Of a DNA stretch of 64,000 nt, positions 35,204 to 45,542 are shown one piece after another (positions within the stretch are counted from its first letter, which is position 1; each line of letters starts with the position of its first letter). The position numbers and the translations under genes are program-made. The DNA is taken from contig CAJNOJ010000008.1 in the NCBI GenBank assembly GCA_905250025.1, positions 744,001-808,000 of the forward strand. Direction: 5' to 3'. The DNA is from Adineta ricciae (taxonomy: Eukaryota > Rotifera > Eurotatoria > Adinetida > Adinetidae). The notes under the pieces were generated by a model, which was not told where the DNA came from, ran no database searches, and saw only the letters and a program-made list of their open reading frames with translations.

Positions 35204-38200
35204 ATGAGTAAAAAGTCAACAACAATATCACCATTAAAACGACCATCCACTCGTTCATTATCCTCAACGAAACCCGTACCTCAAGACGATAAATATACGT
35301 TTCAATCTGACGACGAAGATCACAATACAAAACCAACACTTCTGCGTAAAACAAACACACCGATTTCAACCAAACGTGTTCGAGGTCGCGCATCAAAATC
35401 TTCGAAATCAGACGATAATCCACGACGCTCATCAGCTTCGTCATCACCATCGTCAGCGTCGTCAACAAGTGGAACCGACGATAAAAAACGACCAGTAACC
35501 CGACGCGGTTCCCGTCTTGGTTCACAAACTAACACATCCGTTAGTCAAATCCGTGACAAAATTAAGATCAACTCGACACCGCCTATTCTTATTACATCAA
35601 AGAAACGTGGTCGAAAGTCGAAAATGTTCTCGTCGTCAACAGGCACTTCATCAACACCATCAGACGAACAACAAAAGCATGAAACGGAAAATCTTCCTGC
35701 ATCTCCATCAAAACATCAGCAGATAAACGTAAACGAAAAAGATCTGATGCAATTTGGTTCACCCGAACACGATGGTTTCAGTGATGATTCAGTTGATTTC
35801 GTTTGGAAAGGTTCAAGTAAAATGTCAATCGAAATTCTGAAACGTCGTATTCCTAAAGATGAATCACGTGAACATTATTCATCCGCAAATGCGATTCAAA
35901 CCGATCCAACAGCCCAACGTAAACGTGCTATTATTCCACGTTTAACCAATTTCGATGCTCTGTCAGGTCAACCGATTGAAAGTTCTACAAGCAACAACAA
36001 TGAGACCTTGCCAAAGAAAAATAATTCGGTTGTTACATTAAATAATGCGTTTCAAAATGATTTCGATTATTCGTACAATGATACGGGAGCGAAAATGAGT
36101 ACAACAACAAATGCAACGGATGACAAACCACGTCCGCGTGTTTATGCAGTTAAAAGTACAACAATGAAAGCTCGTCCACAACAGCAACAATCGGACATTA
36201 AAAGACCAAAATGGATGAATGATCAACAAGGTGGAGGAGACGATGAAGACGAAGAACATTTAACAACAGCAGCTGATGAACCCAACGATTACGATTACGT
36301 TCCAAAAGGGCAATATCCACCAAGAAGACCGAACTATCGTGGACGTAGTACATTTCCTGGTCGACGTGGCACTGGTCTACGTGGCAGACCACCAGGTTCA
36401 AGACGGCACTGGACAAATGATGATGACGACGATGACTATGATCAATACGAAGAGAGTAATTCAAGATATGGACCAAGAAAACAGATACCTTATCGTTCAT
36501 CAAGTAAATGAACAAGATTTCTTCTTTGATCTATGTAAGAACATCGGTATTTTCTAGGACCATTGTACGATACCGCTGATGATGATGATTATGATAAAAA
36601 TCGTCGCATTAGTCTTACACAGGCATATCGTCGTCCGAACGATATGCGTCAGCCAATGGGTGCTCGTCGTATTGGAATAAATAATGGCAATCATCCAACT
36701 TATAAAGTAGGATGTTTTGTTTTTCTCGATTACAATTATCTCATATATGGAATATTTTCGTTCTAGGATGATGATTATTATCATCATCAACAACAGCAAC
36801 AATCACGTTCGACAACAACAACAACAAATCGTCTTCCAACGACCAATGCTGCTTCGATTAATGCTGGTAATACATTTGTCGCAAAAATAAATGATGCACA
36901 ATTAAGTGAAGTAGCAAACCAATCCCAAATCTTTTTCGTCAATGTACCACAACAAGATCAGAAGAATCAACAAGTTCTCTCGGTTCTTGCATCCGAGCAG
37001 CAGCAAGTTCTGCCTGTTGCTGTTGTCCAACAAGCAAAAGTCGAAACACCATCAGTAGCCACAAACAATGCAGCAGGTTCACAAAATCAAACATTAGCAT
37101 TTACAGTTAAGTTGCCAGTTGACACACCAAAACAAAAGAAAATCTTACCTAAACCCTCAGCCAATACTTCCACGTCAAACAATTCAGCGACTAATAAGCC
37201 GTTCGCATGGTCACGTCCACCGGGTCGTATTCAGTTGAATAGTGATGAGCAAACAATGGGCAGAGGCTTGACAATCACACCGATAAACACAGACTTAGAT
37301 ACCATGGAAGCTGCGCACGTTCTGGCAACGGCAGCCGATGTAACGATGGCAGCGGACGCACGTCGTAAAGCACAACAACAAGACGACGATATGAATATGA
37401 TGGTTGATGAAACACCTTCGAATATTGTCAACGAAGAAACTGTTCAATGTGAAGATGATGGTCAAAAAAATCAAACCCAACAACTGGGCACAATAACAGC
37501 AAATATTATTGATGAACATGGAAATGAACATACGGTGATTTTATCTACAGAAGAAGCACAACAATTGCTTGGTTCACAAGGTGCAATCATTGTTGATAGT
37601 GGTACGTAACTCAGCATGCAGATAAACTATATCTCGTCGAGATGTTCACCCGCGCGTTGTCCATTATAACATATATCTTTTATTTTCATTCTAGATGGCC
37701 AACAAATTTCAATTCAACAACCGCAACCACAAACTTTTCTCTCTCCATTCGCGCTTGATCCAGCACAATTGCAGGCATTACTTACACAGGCTGGCATTGA
37801 TCCAAATACTCCGTTGACTATCGAACAAATTGACCCTAATCAACAACATCAAGTTGCTACTCTATGTACATCGCCTGGTGGAACGCAATACACCGTCCTT
37901 ACACAAGCGCCAGCTCAACAACAGCAACAATTCATTTTACAAACGGCACCTGCCAATGAACCTCAGCCACCACCCCCTCCGCCTCAACCCATAGCTCCTA
38001 AAGAAGATCTTTCATCGCCACCAAAACGTCGAGCATTTGCCGTTAAATCAACTGTGTCCGCAACTGAACAATACGATGATATGAATATGAATGATCGGCC
38101 ACGACGCAAAATTTTTGCAACTAAATCCACCGTTTCATCAATTGGTAAACATCTCTCTGACTGACCACTTTCGTTTTCTCGTTGATTTCTCACGGCATTT

Positions 38201-38269
38201 TGTTTTTTTGCTTTAGAACAGATTGAAGATGAAGGCATCATGGGTACACGAGCATATAATCGAAAATAA
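35204..38269 (+). CDS. Low-complexity nuclear protein with AT-hook-like motifs and repeated K-S-T motif
   Basis: Five exons: 35204-36503, 36558-36706, 36767-37601, 37695-38144, 38217-38269; about 928 aa. An in-frame ATG at 35147 would add 19 residues; I chose 35204 because Met-Ser-Lys-Lys-Ser is a typical start and the extension has no features. The protein is disordered and Ser/Thr/Asp-rich, with basic patches Arg-Gly-Arg-Ala and Lys-Arg-Gly-Arg-Lys and an AT-hook core Arg-Gly-Arg-Pro (about residue 400) inside an Arg/Gly-rich block. Later come Gln-rich stretches and a more ordered segment (Glu-His-Thr-Val-Ile-Leu-Ser-Thr-Glu-Glu-Ala-Gln-Gln-Leu-Leu). A motif Phe/Tyr-Ala-Val/Thr-Lys-Ser-Thr recurs three times (near 36140, 38035, 38115). 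Likely a chromatin or transcription factor; the family is not recognised. Confidence 0.75.
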
Positions 38270-39203
38270 CATTGGTCTTCTTTTTTTGTTTTTCTTTGTT
38301 TCTCTTTGTATATATTGTCTTGTCATTGTTGTTTTAGTTTGCATCCTTCTCTCCTAGATTTTTCACTGGACTCTAAGAGTCTCAGTGAGTTATTCTACAT
38401 GATATATTTAGTAGATTTCACTTTATCCTTTCTTTCTCTTCATGTATCTACAAACATTAGCCAGAAAAAAAAACCGTTCTTTTCGCGCAAATGTGTGCGT
38501 AAGAGTGTGTATGTACAGCGTGACTTTGTACATGTATACAGAAACCCAAAAAAAGAGACTATTTGAAAAAAACCTAGAATATATCATCGGTATATGTATA
38601 TTCTGTCTGCACATGTTGCTTTGGATTTTGCGTTGTTCTTCTTTACTGCCTTTTTTCTCAGTATTATGTCAATGGTTGATGATTTGATATATGAAAGAAA
38701 GAGTTTGTTTTTTTTTCGGAAAAGAGAACAATAAATCTGTTTTTGCTTGTCAGAAACACAGGTCAAAGCGATAAACTGTGACTCATGAATGCTGTGTTAT
38801 ATTGCATCAAACTATGGTCGACATTACATCAGTTTATGCACGTGTATAAAAGTCGCGTTTGTTTACGGTACTTTTTCATATATTTTCAATTGACAGCTAT
38901 CAAGTGAGTCTAGTGATAGATATTAGAACGAGAATTGGAAACCGAATTGACTTGAATTGTTTCTATTTTGAATATACCGTATTGATGAGAGAGTATTTCT
39001 TGTAGCCGGAGGTGTCTGATAAGATTTCATTCGGAGCTAAGTACTAAATGTAATAAAAATAAGTTAATTTTAAACGTGCTTTGAAGAGATGTAATATCAA
39101 TTTCCGCGGCAATATCTTTTAGAGAAAAAGTTTTCTTCTATTCAATTGAATTTGATATTCTGAAAATGATTTTCTCGTTGCAGCTTCGGCAGTCACTTCC
39201 GTA
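38270..39203. other. Intergenic: 3' UTR and upstream of STMP1-like gene
   Basis: T-rich, with AATAAA near 38730. An acceptor TTCTCGTTGCAG ends at 39183, 20 bp before the next start. No other gene; frames at 38306-38766 are low complexity. Confidence 0.5.
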
Positions 39204-39359
39204 ATGCCATTTCTTTGCAAGTTAATTACATTTTCACTTGGTGTTTATGCTGGAATATATGCTTGTCAGAATTATGAAACTCCAAAAGTTCAATCGCCCG
39301 CAGAACTTTACGGACGTGCTAAACAATATTTAGAATCGAAAAAGAAACCTAGCGAATGA
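39204..39359 (+). CDS. STMP1: STMP1-like short transmembrane mitochondrial micropeptide
   Basis: A 51-codon frame, too short for usual ORF cut-offs. It reads Met-Pro-Phe-Leu-Cys then a helix with Phe-Ser-Leu-Gly-Val-Tyr-Ala-Gly-Ile-Tyr-Ala, then Gln-Asn-Tyr-Glu-Thr-Pro-Lys, a charged helix and a Lys-Lys-Lys-Pro end. Human STMP1 (47 aa) has the same plan: an N-terminal membrane helix with spaced glycines, Gln-Asn-Tyr-Asp-x-Pro, a Lys/Glu helix and Lys-Lys-Lys-Pro near the C-terminus. STMP1 resides in mitochondrial membranes and has been linked to respiration and fission. The coding part appears to lie in one exon preceded by an acceptor at 39183, so the 5' UTR is probably spliced. AATAAA is near 39391. 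Good match of pattern and length, but a short protein, so some doubt remains. Confidence 0.75.
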   Translation: MPFLCKLITFSLGVYAGIYACQNYETPKVQSPAELYGRAKQYLESKKKPSE

Positions 39360-42300
39360 ATGCATATGACTAACTTTGTCATTTATATATTAATAAATAA
39401 ACTAATGTATGAAACGATTAAATGAAGCAAGTAATGATAATATTAATAATGATTATAATCTGAGAAAAGGAAAAAATTCATTCTATCTTATCTTTTTCTT
39501 TTGTCCGTTGTTTCCTTTCAATAGTCGATTGTTGTCTATTGTTGAAAGTTAGAAGAAAAAGAGAAAAAAATTGATTGGATTCTTCTTTTTTTGACGGCTC
39601 GTCAGAGATTCTTTTCTTATTCCTTCATCATTCGGAATATACTGTGATGTGCGAGTGTGTGAATAAACTCCCGGAAACAGATTGCATTCTCTCTTTCCTC
39701 TCTATGCCTGTGAGTTCTTAGTTTGTTGTCTTTTGTCTGGGTTAGAAGTGCAACCGAGAACCGAGAACACGAGACTTTATTACTATTGAGAAGATCTCGC
39801 TTTACATCTATACATACAACGCAGAATATGTCATAATGTATGGTTCAGTCGAGAGGAGAAGAAGAAGAAGAAGAAGAAGAAAGACGCCAGAACTAGTTCA
39901 AGAGCTCCCTGAAGAGAAAACGAGNCATAATCGATGTTGGCTGACTGCTCGCCTGAGTGAGATTGACAATGGCACACACGGGACACTGTGTGACAGGATA
40001 GCAAATTGCGAAATGATAGGGAGTGTACCGCTGAAACAATAGACATTGATACACGTAAAGTAAACGAGAGTGAGAGTTCTGTTTATGTTCGTGGTGTGAA
40101 CAAAGGATGGTAAGTGAGAAAGACATACAATCATTGTGTCAGTCGTTTTCTTCTTGAACACTTTTCTTTACAGTCAATAAATTGACGTGTATCAGGTACA
40201 AAAAAGTAAATACACGAATGAACATGGGCAGTTCTCGTTTACCTGAACTGTCGTATTCGCATTGCCAGATAGGAGAAAGTGAACTAATGTTTTTGTAATA
40301 ATACTTAATTAGATGTGTATTTTCCTGGATTATCTGTGATTGAGCCAGAGAACTGAGAAAGTGTTCATCTGCACGCATATACCTATAGAAAATGTCGATT
40401 GTGTGATGAAAATTATTTTTCGATGACTTTTAATGTTCGATTAAACGCATACATTAGCTTGAGAAAAGAAGGAAAAAAGAGAAAGTAATGCTGCAGGCGG
40501 TGCGTGTATGTGTTCTCTTTTTCCTATTTTTCTACTATCGATTCACACCATCGGTGTATTGGTTAGTGTGAATCGGAAATAAGACTTGTCGTGCCACTGT
40601 TCACTCATTGCATTTTGAGCATCATCAGTCGACATTGGGTGGAAAACATATCGCATAGAATAACTTTTTCTCTTCTGACAGACAACACGACGAACAAAAT
40701 TCAACTTTGATAAGAAATTTGTTCACTTGAATGGTTTGTATTTCTCCTTCCAGTGTAATTTATGATGCATATATCTTCGCATAGAATTATGGCTCGATTT
40801 CAGTCTGCAAACCATTGCGTTTTCTCTCTTGAGTAGAATTATCGTTCTTGTCGCTTTCTCTTCTTAAGAAAGACGGATGGTGAGAGTGAACAAGGCACGA
40901 ACGCGGCAAGCATAATGGAAGAGAAGGGGACGCCATATTGACGGGAGCAAGAGAAGACGGCATGTCAAGGAATTTGAAAGCTTGAGGAAGACGTCCACAA
41001 TGAAGGCATCAGCGGTAGTGACTATAGTTTGAGTCTCGGGAGAATACTCAATGATCGCATTGCGTTTATAGTTTGTATATATGCATATATTTGTTACTTT
41101 CCCCCGGTTGTTGTTTTTATCTATGTAGGTTTTTTTGTAATAAGCTCTTGCTCTTTTGATTGTATCTCTTGATAGATAAATATTGCTGAAATCTAGCGGT
41201 ATTCAATCAATTTATGAGAATTGCTTGTTTATGTCCAGTTTGAAATTGTGAAGAGGGAAGGAGGAGATAGAATGAGGAAAGGGAAATAGGCCCGGTGCCT
41301 ATAATAGAATAATCACAAAGAAAGAGAGCATCCGGACGATCAAGCCTTTGTGTCGGAAAGGGAGAGAGAGAGCACTGCGGTAGCCTTCTTGTCTCTCTCC
41401 CTCTCGTTCTATCTTTCCGTACAATGACGCGAAATGTTCGTTCATCATCGTGTTCTTCGATGTAACAGCCCGTCAGTAGAACAGTGTATTTGCTGATAGA
41501 AAAAAAAACGACACAGAAAGAGAAAAAAGGAAAACTCAGTCGTCCTGGCAGCTGGGACTACTACAACTGGAATGAAAAAGAAAGAGCGAGAGGAAGAAGG
41601 AATAGAGAGGAACAGACAGAGAAATGGAAAGAGCGTACAAGAAATAATAATAATAGAGATGATAGAAGTAGAGGCAACATCAGCGGTAGTAGTGGCTACT
41701 AACAAGAGAAACAACTCGTCTCTACAATTTGACTCTTGTCGAGTAGAATAGGATCGACTGTGTATATTGTTATTCGAGCTTGATTTGATCGTGATCGGAA
41801 TATGTCGATAACCTTCTTGTTTATTGTTTTCTAGATCAAAAGTTCAGCTCGAATTCACGAATGATATCTTCTTGAATATTTCGATGACATCGGTGCTCAC
41901 AAATGGATCGGCAACAACAAGATCAACAACTAGCAATTGGCTTTATCAAACGTGTCGACGGTATGACAATAGAGAAAAAGGACAAAGTCAGAAGAAAACT
42001 TATTTCAATTGAAATCTAAACATGATTTTCTACGTATTGACGATTATCGGATACATCTAATCAGAAAATCTTGAGGCAATAATTATCTAAGAAGATTAGT
42101 CCTTTTTATTTACAAAGGAAGATAATATCGTCTCGTAATTAGATATTAAATTCATTAGTAGTGACATCTATGTAGACATATAGGAACTTACATGTTTTCC
42201 CTTCGCGTTAGGAAGGGTTTTCCTCATCGAAAGGAGACCCTGATGTTTAGAGACTCTACGTTCTTATCGAAAATTGTCAGAATAACATATCTATTCATTT

Positions 42301-42855
42301 ATTCATGTTCAGTTGAATTAGCATGCAATTCTATACCTTTAAATTAAATATGAAGCGCGTTTTATAAACAAGGATAAAGTGACAAAGAGAAAAAGATGAG
42401 CTAGCATGAATAAACATGATATGTTTCGAGTAAAAAGAACAACGTGCTGGCGTAGGTCCACATGAGAACATATTTTCCCGTCGAGCAAACGTGTAGTAAA
42501 AAACGACTGATGTCGTTTTGATTATTTGAGCTATCGATCAACAGATTAGTTTGAATTAAGTCAATCAATCGACACAATTTCTCTTTCGAATAAAGAAAAG
42601 GACAAATTATGCAATCACCAGTTCCGCTGGAATTGTTTCGAGAACAAGCTCTATAATTTTACCGTATTTTTACTACATACATGTGTCGTAATCTTTCTAT
42701 GAAGTGATCATAGTTATTACAACGAACAGAATGTGATCTATTTTAATGCCGGAAATGCATAATCATACGATTGGATTTCTATTGGAAAGTAAATAGAACG
42801 TTTCATTCTTTCTTTTCTCTTTCTAGATTAGCCATGCACAAGGTGGCACTGTGCT
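39360..42855. other. 3.5-kb gene-poor region with simple repeats
   Basis: The longest stretch without a recognised gene. It contains a (GAA)n tract at 39852-39882, an N at 39925, and purine/pyrimidine-rich blocks at 41255-41410 and 41575-41650. The frames at 39831-40161 and 41445-41714 are translations of these simple repeats. The NALF-like promoter should be at its right end (acceptor AG at 42825-42826). A regulatory or non-coding RNA role is possible but nothing shows it. Confidence 0.4.
39852..39882. repeat. (GAA)n microsatellite
   Basis: About nine GAA/AGA units, in gene-poor sequence. Confidence 0.85.
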
Positions 42856-44678
42856 ATGTCTGTTCTTCTTGTCACTGATGATAATGATGATGGTATTCAA
42901 ATTCCTAAGCAGCATGATCATCTTTATCAGCAAATAAAAGAACTCGAGTATAACTATTCACCTTTCGACTCCATTCGTTCGATTGTCCGTCGGAAGTACT
43001 CGTCGTATCGTCAGCGGCGCCGTTCTCGGCCGCAGCGATGTTTGGCGAAAACTTTATTCACCTACATGTTAACATTGCTTTTCCTAACCAATCATCTTCA
43101 CTGGTCAATTATGTTCTTTTCCTTTTCTTCAATCAAATTCACGTCAACATACGCATTACCAAATGCGAAATCTGCTCCCCAACAGTCACCTTCCATAACC
43201 AAAGGCGACGAACAGCAATGTCTACCCATCAGCGCTCCATATATCGATCGAATATGTTCAAGGACGTGTCGAGCACGAATGAGTCCGATCGAAACTACGG
43301 ACAATATGAATCAAGTCGTGTCCAGTTCGCGTTATTTACCATTTTGTTCCAATCATACATTAGGTCATTCGATCAATCAAAACTATTTAGACAACAACTT
43401 AGACGAAAGTCAATGTCGACAAATGTTCGAAGAAATTATTCGCTTAGACGAAGAAGCACGAAAAGCCCACGATCTTTTTGTTACATACTTGAAAGCTATC
43501 GATTCCGCATCAGACGAAAATCGCTACTCCATCATCGATGACGATTGTCAAGTAAGACATTTATCTATTATCGTTTGAAACGGATGACTTGGCCTCCTTT
43601 CTAGGAAGCATATCGAACATGGACTTGTTCAGTCAAAATTCCATATTTCCATCAAAATCAACTTATACCGCCTTGCCAAAAGATCTGTGATGAAGTTGAG
43701 CGTGTGTGTCCCACATTTAGGCCGAGTGATCGTGAACCATTATTTGCTGGACAACCATTGTTCTTTTGCAATGGTAATACCCTTTGATTTGCTTGTGCTT
43801 GGATTTCTATCAAAGAGTATTTGCATGCTTTTGTTCGGTCTAGTCGATCAGTGTTTGAATCGTAGCAGAGATTCAAACAATATGAGAAGAGTTTTAGCAA
43901 ATGTATGACATATTGTTGACATATATTATAACTAAAGCAATTACAAAAACCTTGACGTTTTATTGCAACTGCAGATTATTGAGTTTGTTTTCGTTTATTG
44001 TATCCTTTGTAATTGATTTATCATGCCTAGCCGATTCTGCTGAATAGAATAAAAATCTTTCGTTACCGAAGACTTCGCCGTGTCTCGATCATAGCAGAGA
44101 ATGAGTTTCGACCTTCTTCCATGCATATGTTCATTGATTAGTTCAATTAAATGATCGTATTTAGCACAGATAAGAAAATCATAAAAATAGAATACGGGCT
44201 CTAAAGAACATTCTTCTGCTACTCGAGATAAATTATATTCATTTTCTAATTAGAAAAAAAGGTATAAATATAGTATATCATTCATTTGGTCTATTTAGGT
44301 GGTATTGTGACAAACAGTAATTACGGTCATCGACCACATTGTTTTGACACATGCCATTTAACTGATGATTTGTCTCAACGTCATTCCATCTCATCAACAA
44401 CATTGCCGTCGTCGAAAGCATCATTAGCGATGGAAAATCTCGAAATCAATGCGGGTGCATCTTCATGTTTTGAAATTCGTCCCATCGTACCTTCTTCAAT
44501 ACCACCAGATTTATCATTGTTATCTCTCAACGAGTCTATTTCTAATTATACGAGGAATGCATCTACATCTGGTTCAGCTCTATCGATCATCTCGTCGGCA
44601 TATTCGTCCATTCTGGTCAATCTTTTGACTTTTATCTTTGTTCTTCTATCGAAAATCCTACAAGAATATTCATCATGA
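42856..44678 (+). CDS. NALCN-channel auxiliary factor (NALF/FAM155, NLF-1-like)
   Basis: Exons 42856-43551, 43605-43773, 44299-44678; about 414 aa. NALF proteins are ER/membrane partners that fold and deliver the sodium-leak channel NALCN, and are related to yeast Mid1. An N-terminal basic region is followed by a hydrophobic helix at about 66-95. The ectodomain has many cysteines and a diagnostic exon 2: Ala-Tyr-Arg-Thr-Trp-Thr-Cys-Ser, Ile-Pro-Pro-Cys-Gln-Lys-Ile-Cys, Val-Cys-Pro and Phe-Phe-Cys-Asn-Gly, the order and spacing of the FAM155 Cys-rich domain. A second hydrophobic segment lies at the very C-terminus. The vertebrate Glu-Cys-Cys-Asp-Val motif is replaced by a His-Cys-Phe-Asp-Thr-Cys stretch. 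Intron 2 is long (525 bp). A short out-of-frame ORF starts at 42833 upstream. The family call rests mainly on exon 2. Confidence 0.78.
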
Positions 44679-45542
44679 TCAGATGAGAAAGCTAGGCAAT
44701 ACATATATATATATATCTGTCAATCATAATCGAGCTGGTTCTCGACACGAGGAAATTTTCATGGATAGAGAATCGAACAATCGATCGTACGCAAATCCAG
44801 TTCATATGTGTATGTGTGTGTGTATGCGCGCGCGTTCTTCTTTTCTATGTGTATGAGATTTTTCTTCTTATTCTCGTCTTCTCTTCTTTCTCCTCTTTTG
44901 TTCTTCAAGTTTTTTTTTTGTACTATTGAAACGCTATATACCATGATGAAATGGTCTAGCTCGTCGTGACTGTTGCTGCCGCTGCTGATAGATCTAGGAG
45001 AAGAGACAAAAAAAAGAAAATCTTAATTGACACTGTCATTATTGTCTTGAAGTTTTTTTTTTATACTGATGTTTATAGAATAGGACAAGATTAAACATTA
45101 GGAATGATTTGTTTTGTTCTAAAAAAAAAGACGATAATGAATTTGTCGGCATCTATCGAAAGAAGTCGTTATAGCATAATCATCTTCTGATCATCAGTCA
45201 TTTTTCAAAGCAACTGAAAATTATACTATGACAACAGGACACATTGGGAATTCCTTGTATGATGTAACGTTTTGCCATGCCAAGAATTTCCATCTGGAGA
45301 TTAATGATCGTGAAAATTGAAAGTTCGAATGAATAATAAGTAGAAAGTGATCTGCAATCTCGAACTTTCTTTGATCGAGTTTGAATTTTGATTTCTCGAT
45401 GAAAATCTCGAAACGCATTCTTCTCGATTTCATTGGTAACCATTCACATCTTTTAATTTCTTTGACTTTCTTTTTTCTGCTTCTCACGTGGCAGGATTTC
45501 TATTTGTTTAAAAGTACATATTATACTTATCGTAATAGACAC
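44679..45542. other. Intergenic before the ART-TPR gene
   Basis: It contains (AT)n at about 44701-44716, a (TG)n/(CG)n run at about 44804-44833 and T-rich stretches. The segment 45433-45494 looks like a 62-bp intron (GTAACC to a T-rich tract and GTGGCAG) just upstream of the preferred ART start. No other gene seen. Confidence 0.5.

Noticed and set aside
39831..40161. Overlapping ORFs on both strands around the (GAA)n tract
   Set aside because: They translate a microsatellite and include an N; no domain.
41350..41410. Possible hairpin between GGGAGAGAGA and TCTCTCTCCC
   Set aside because: Both arms are simple GA/CT tracts, which pair by chance in such DNA.
41445..41714. ORFs rich in Ser/Phe or Arg/Glu
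   Set aside because: Produced by purine/pyrimidine-biased low-complexity DNA.
43038..43541. 167-codon plus-strand ORF
   Set aside because: Overlaps NALF-like exon 1 in another frame; the Cys-rich continuation is in the 42856 frame.
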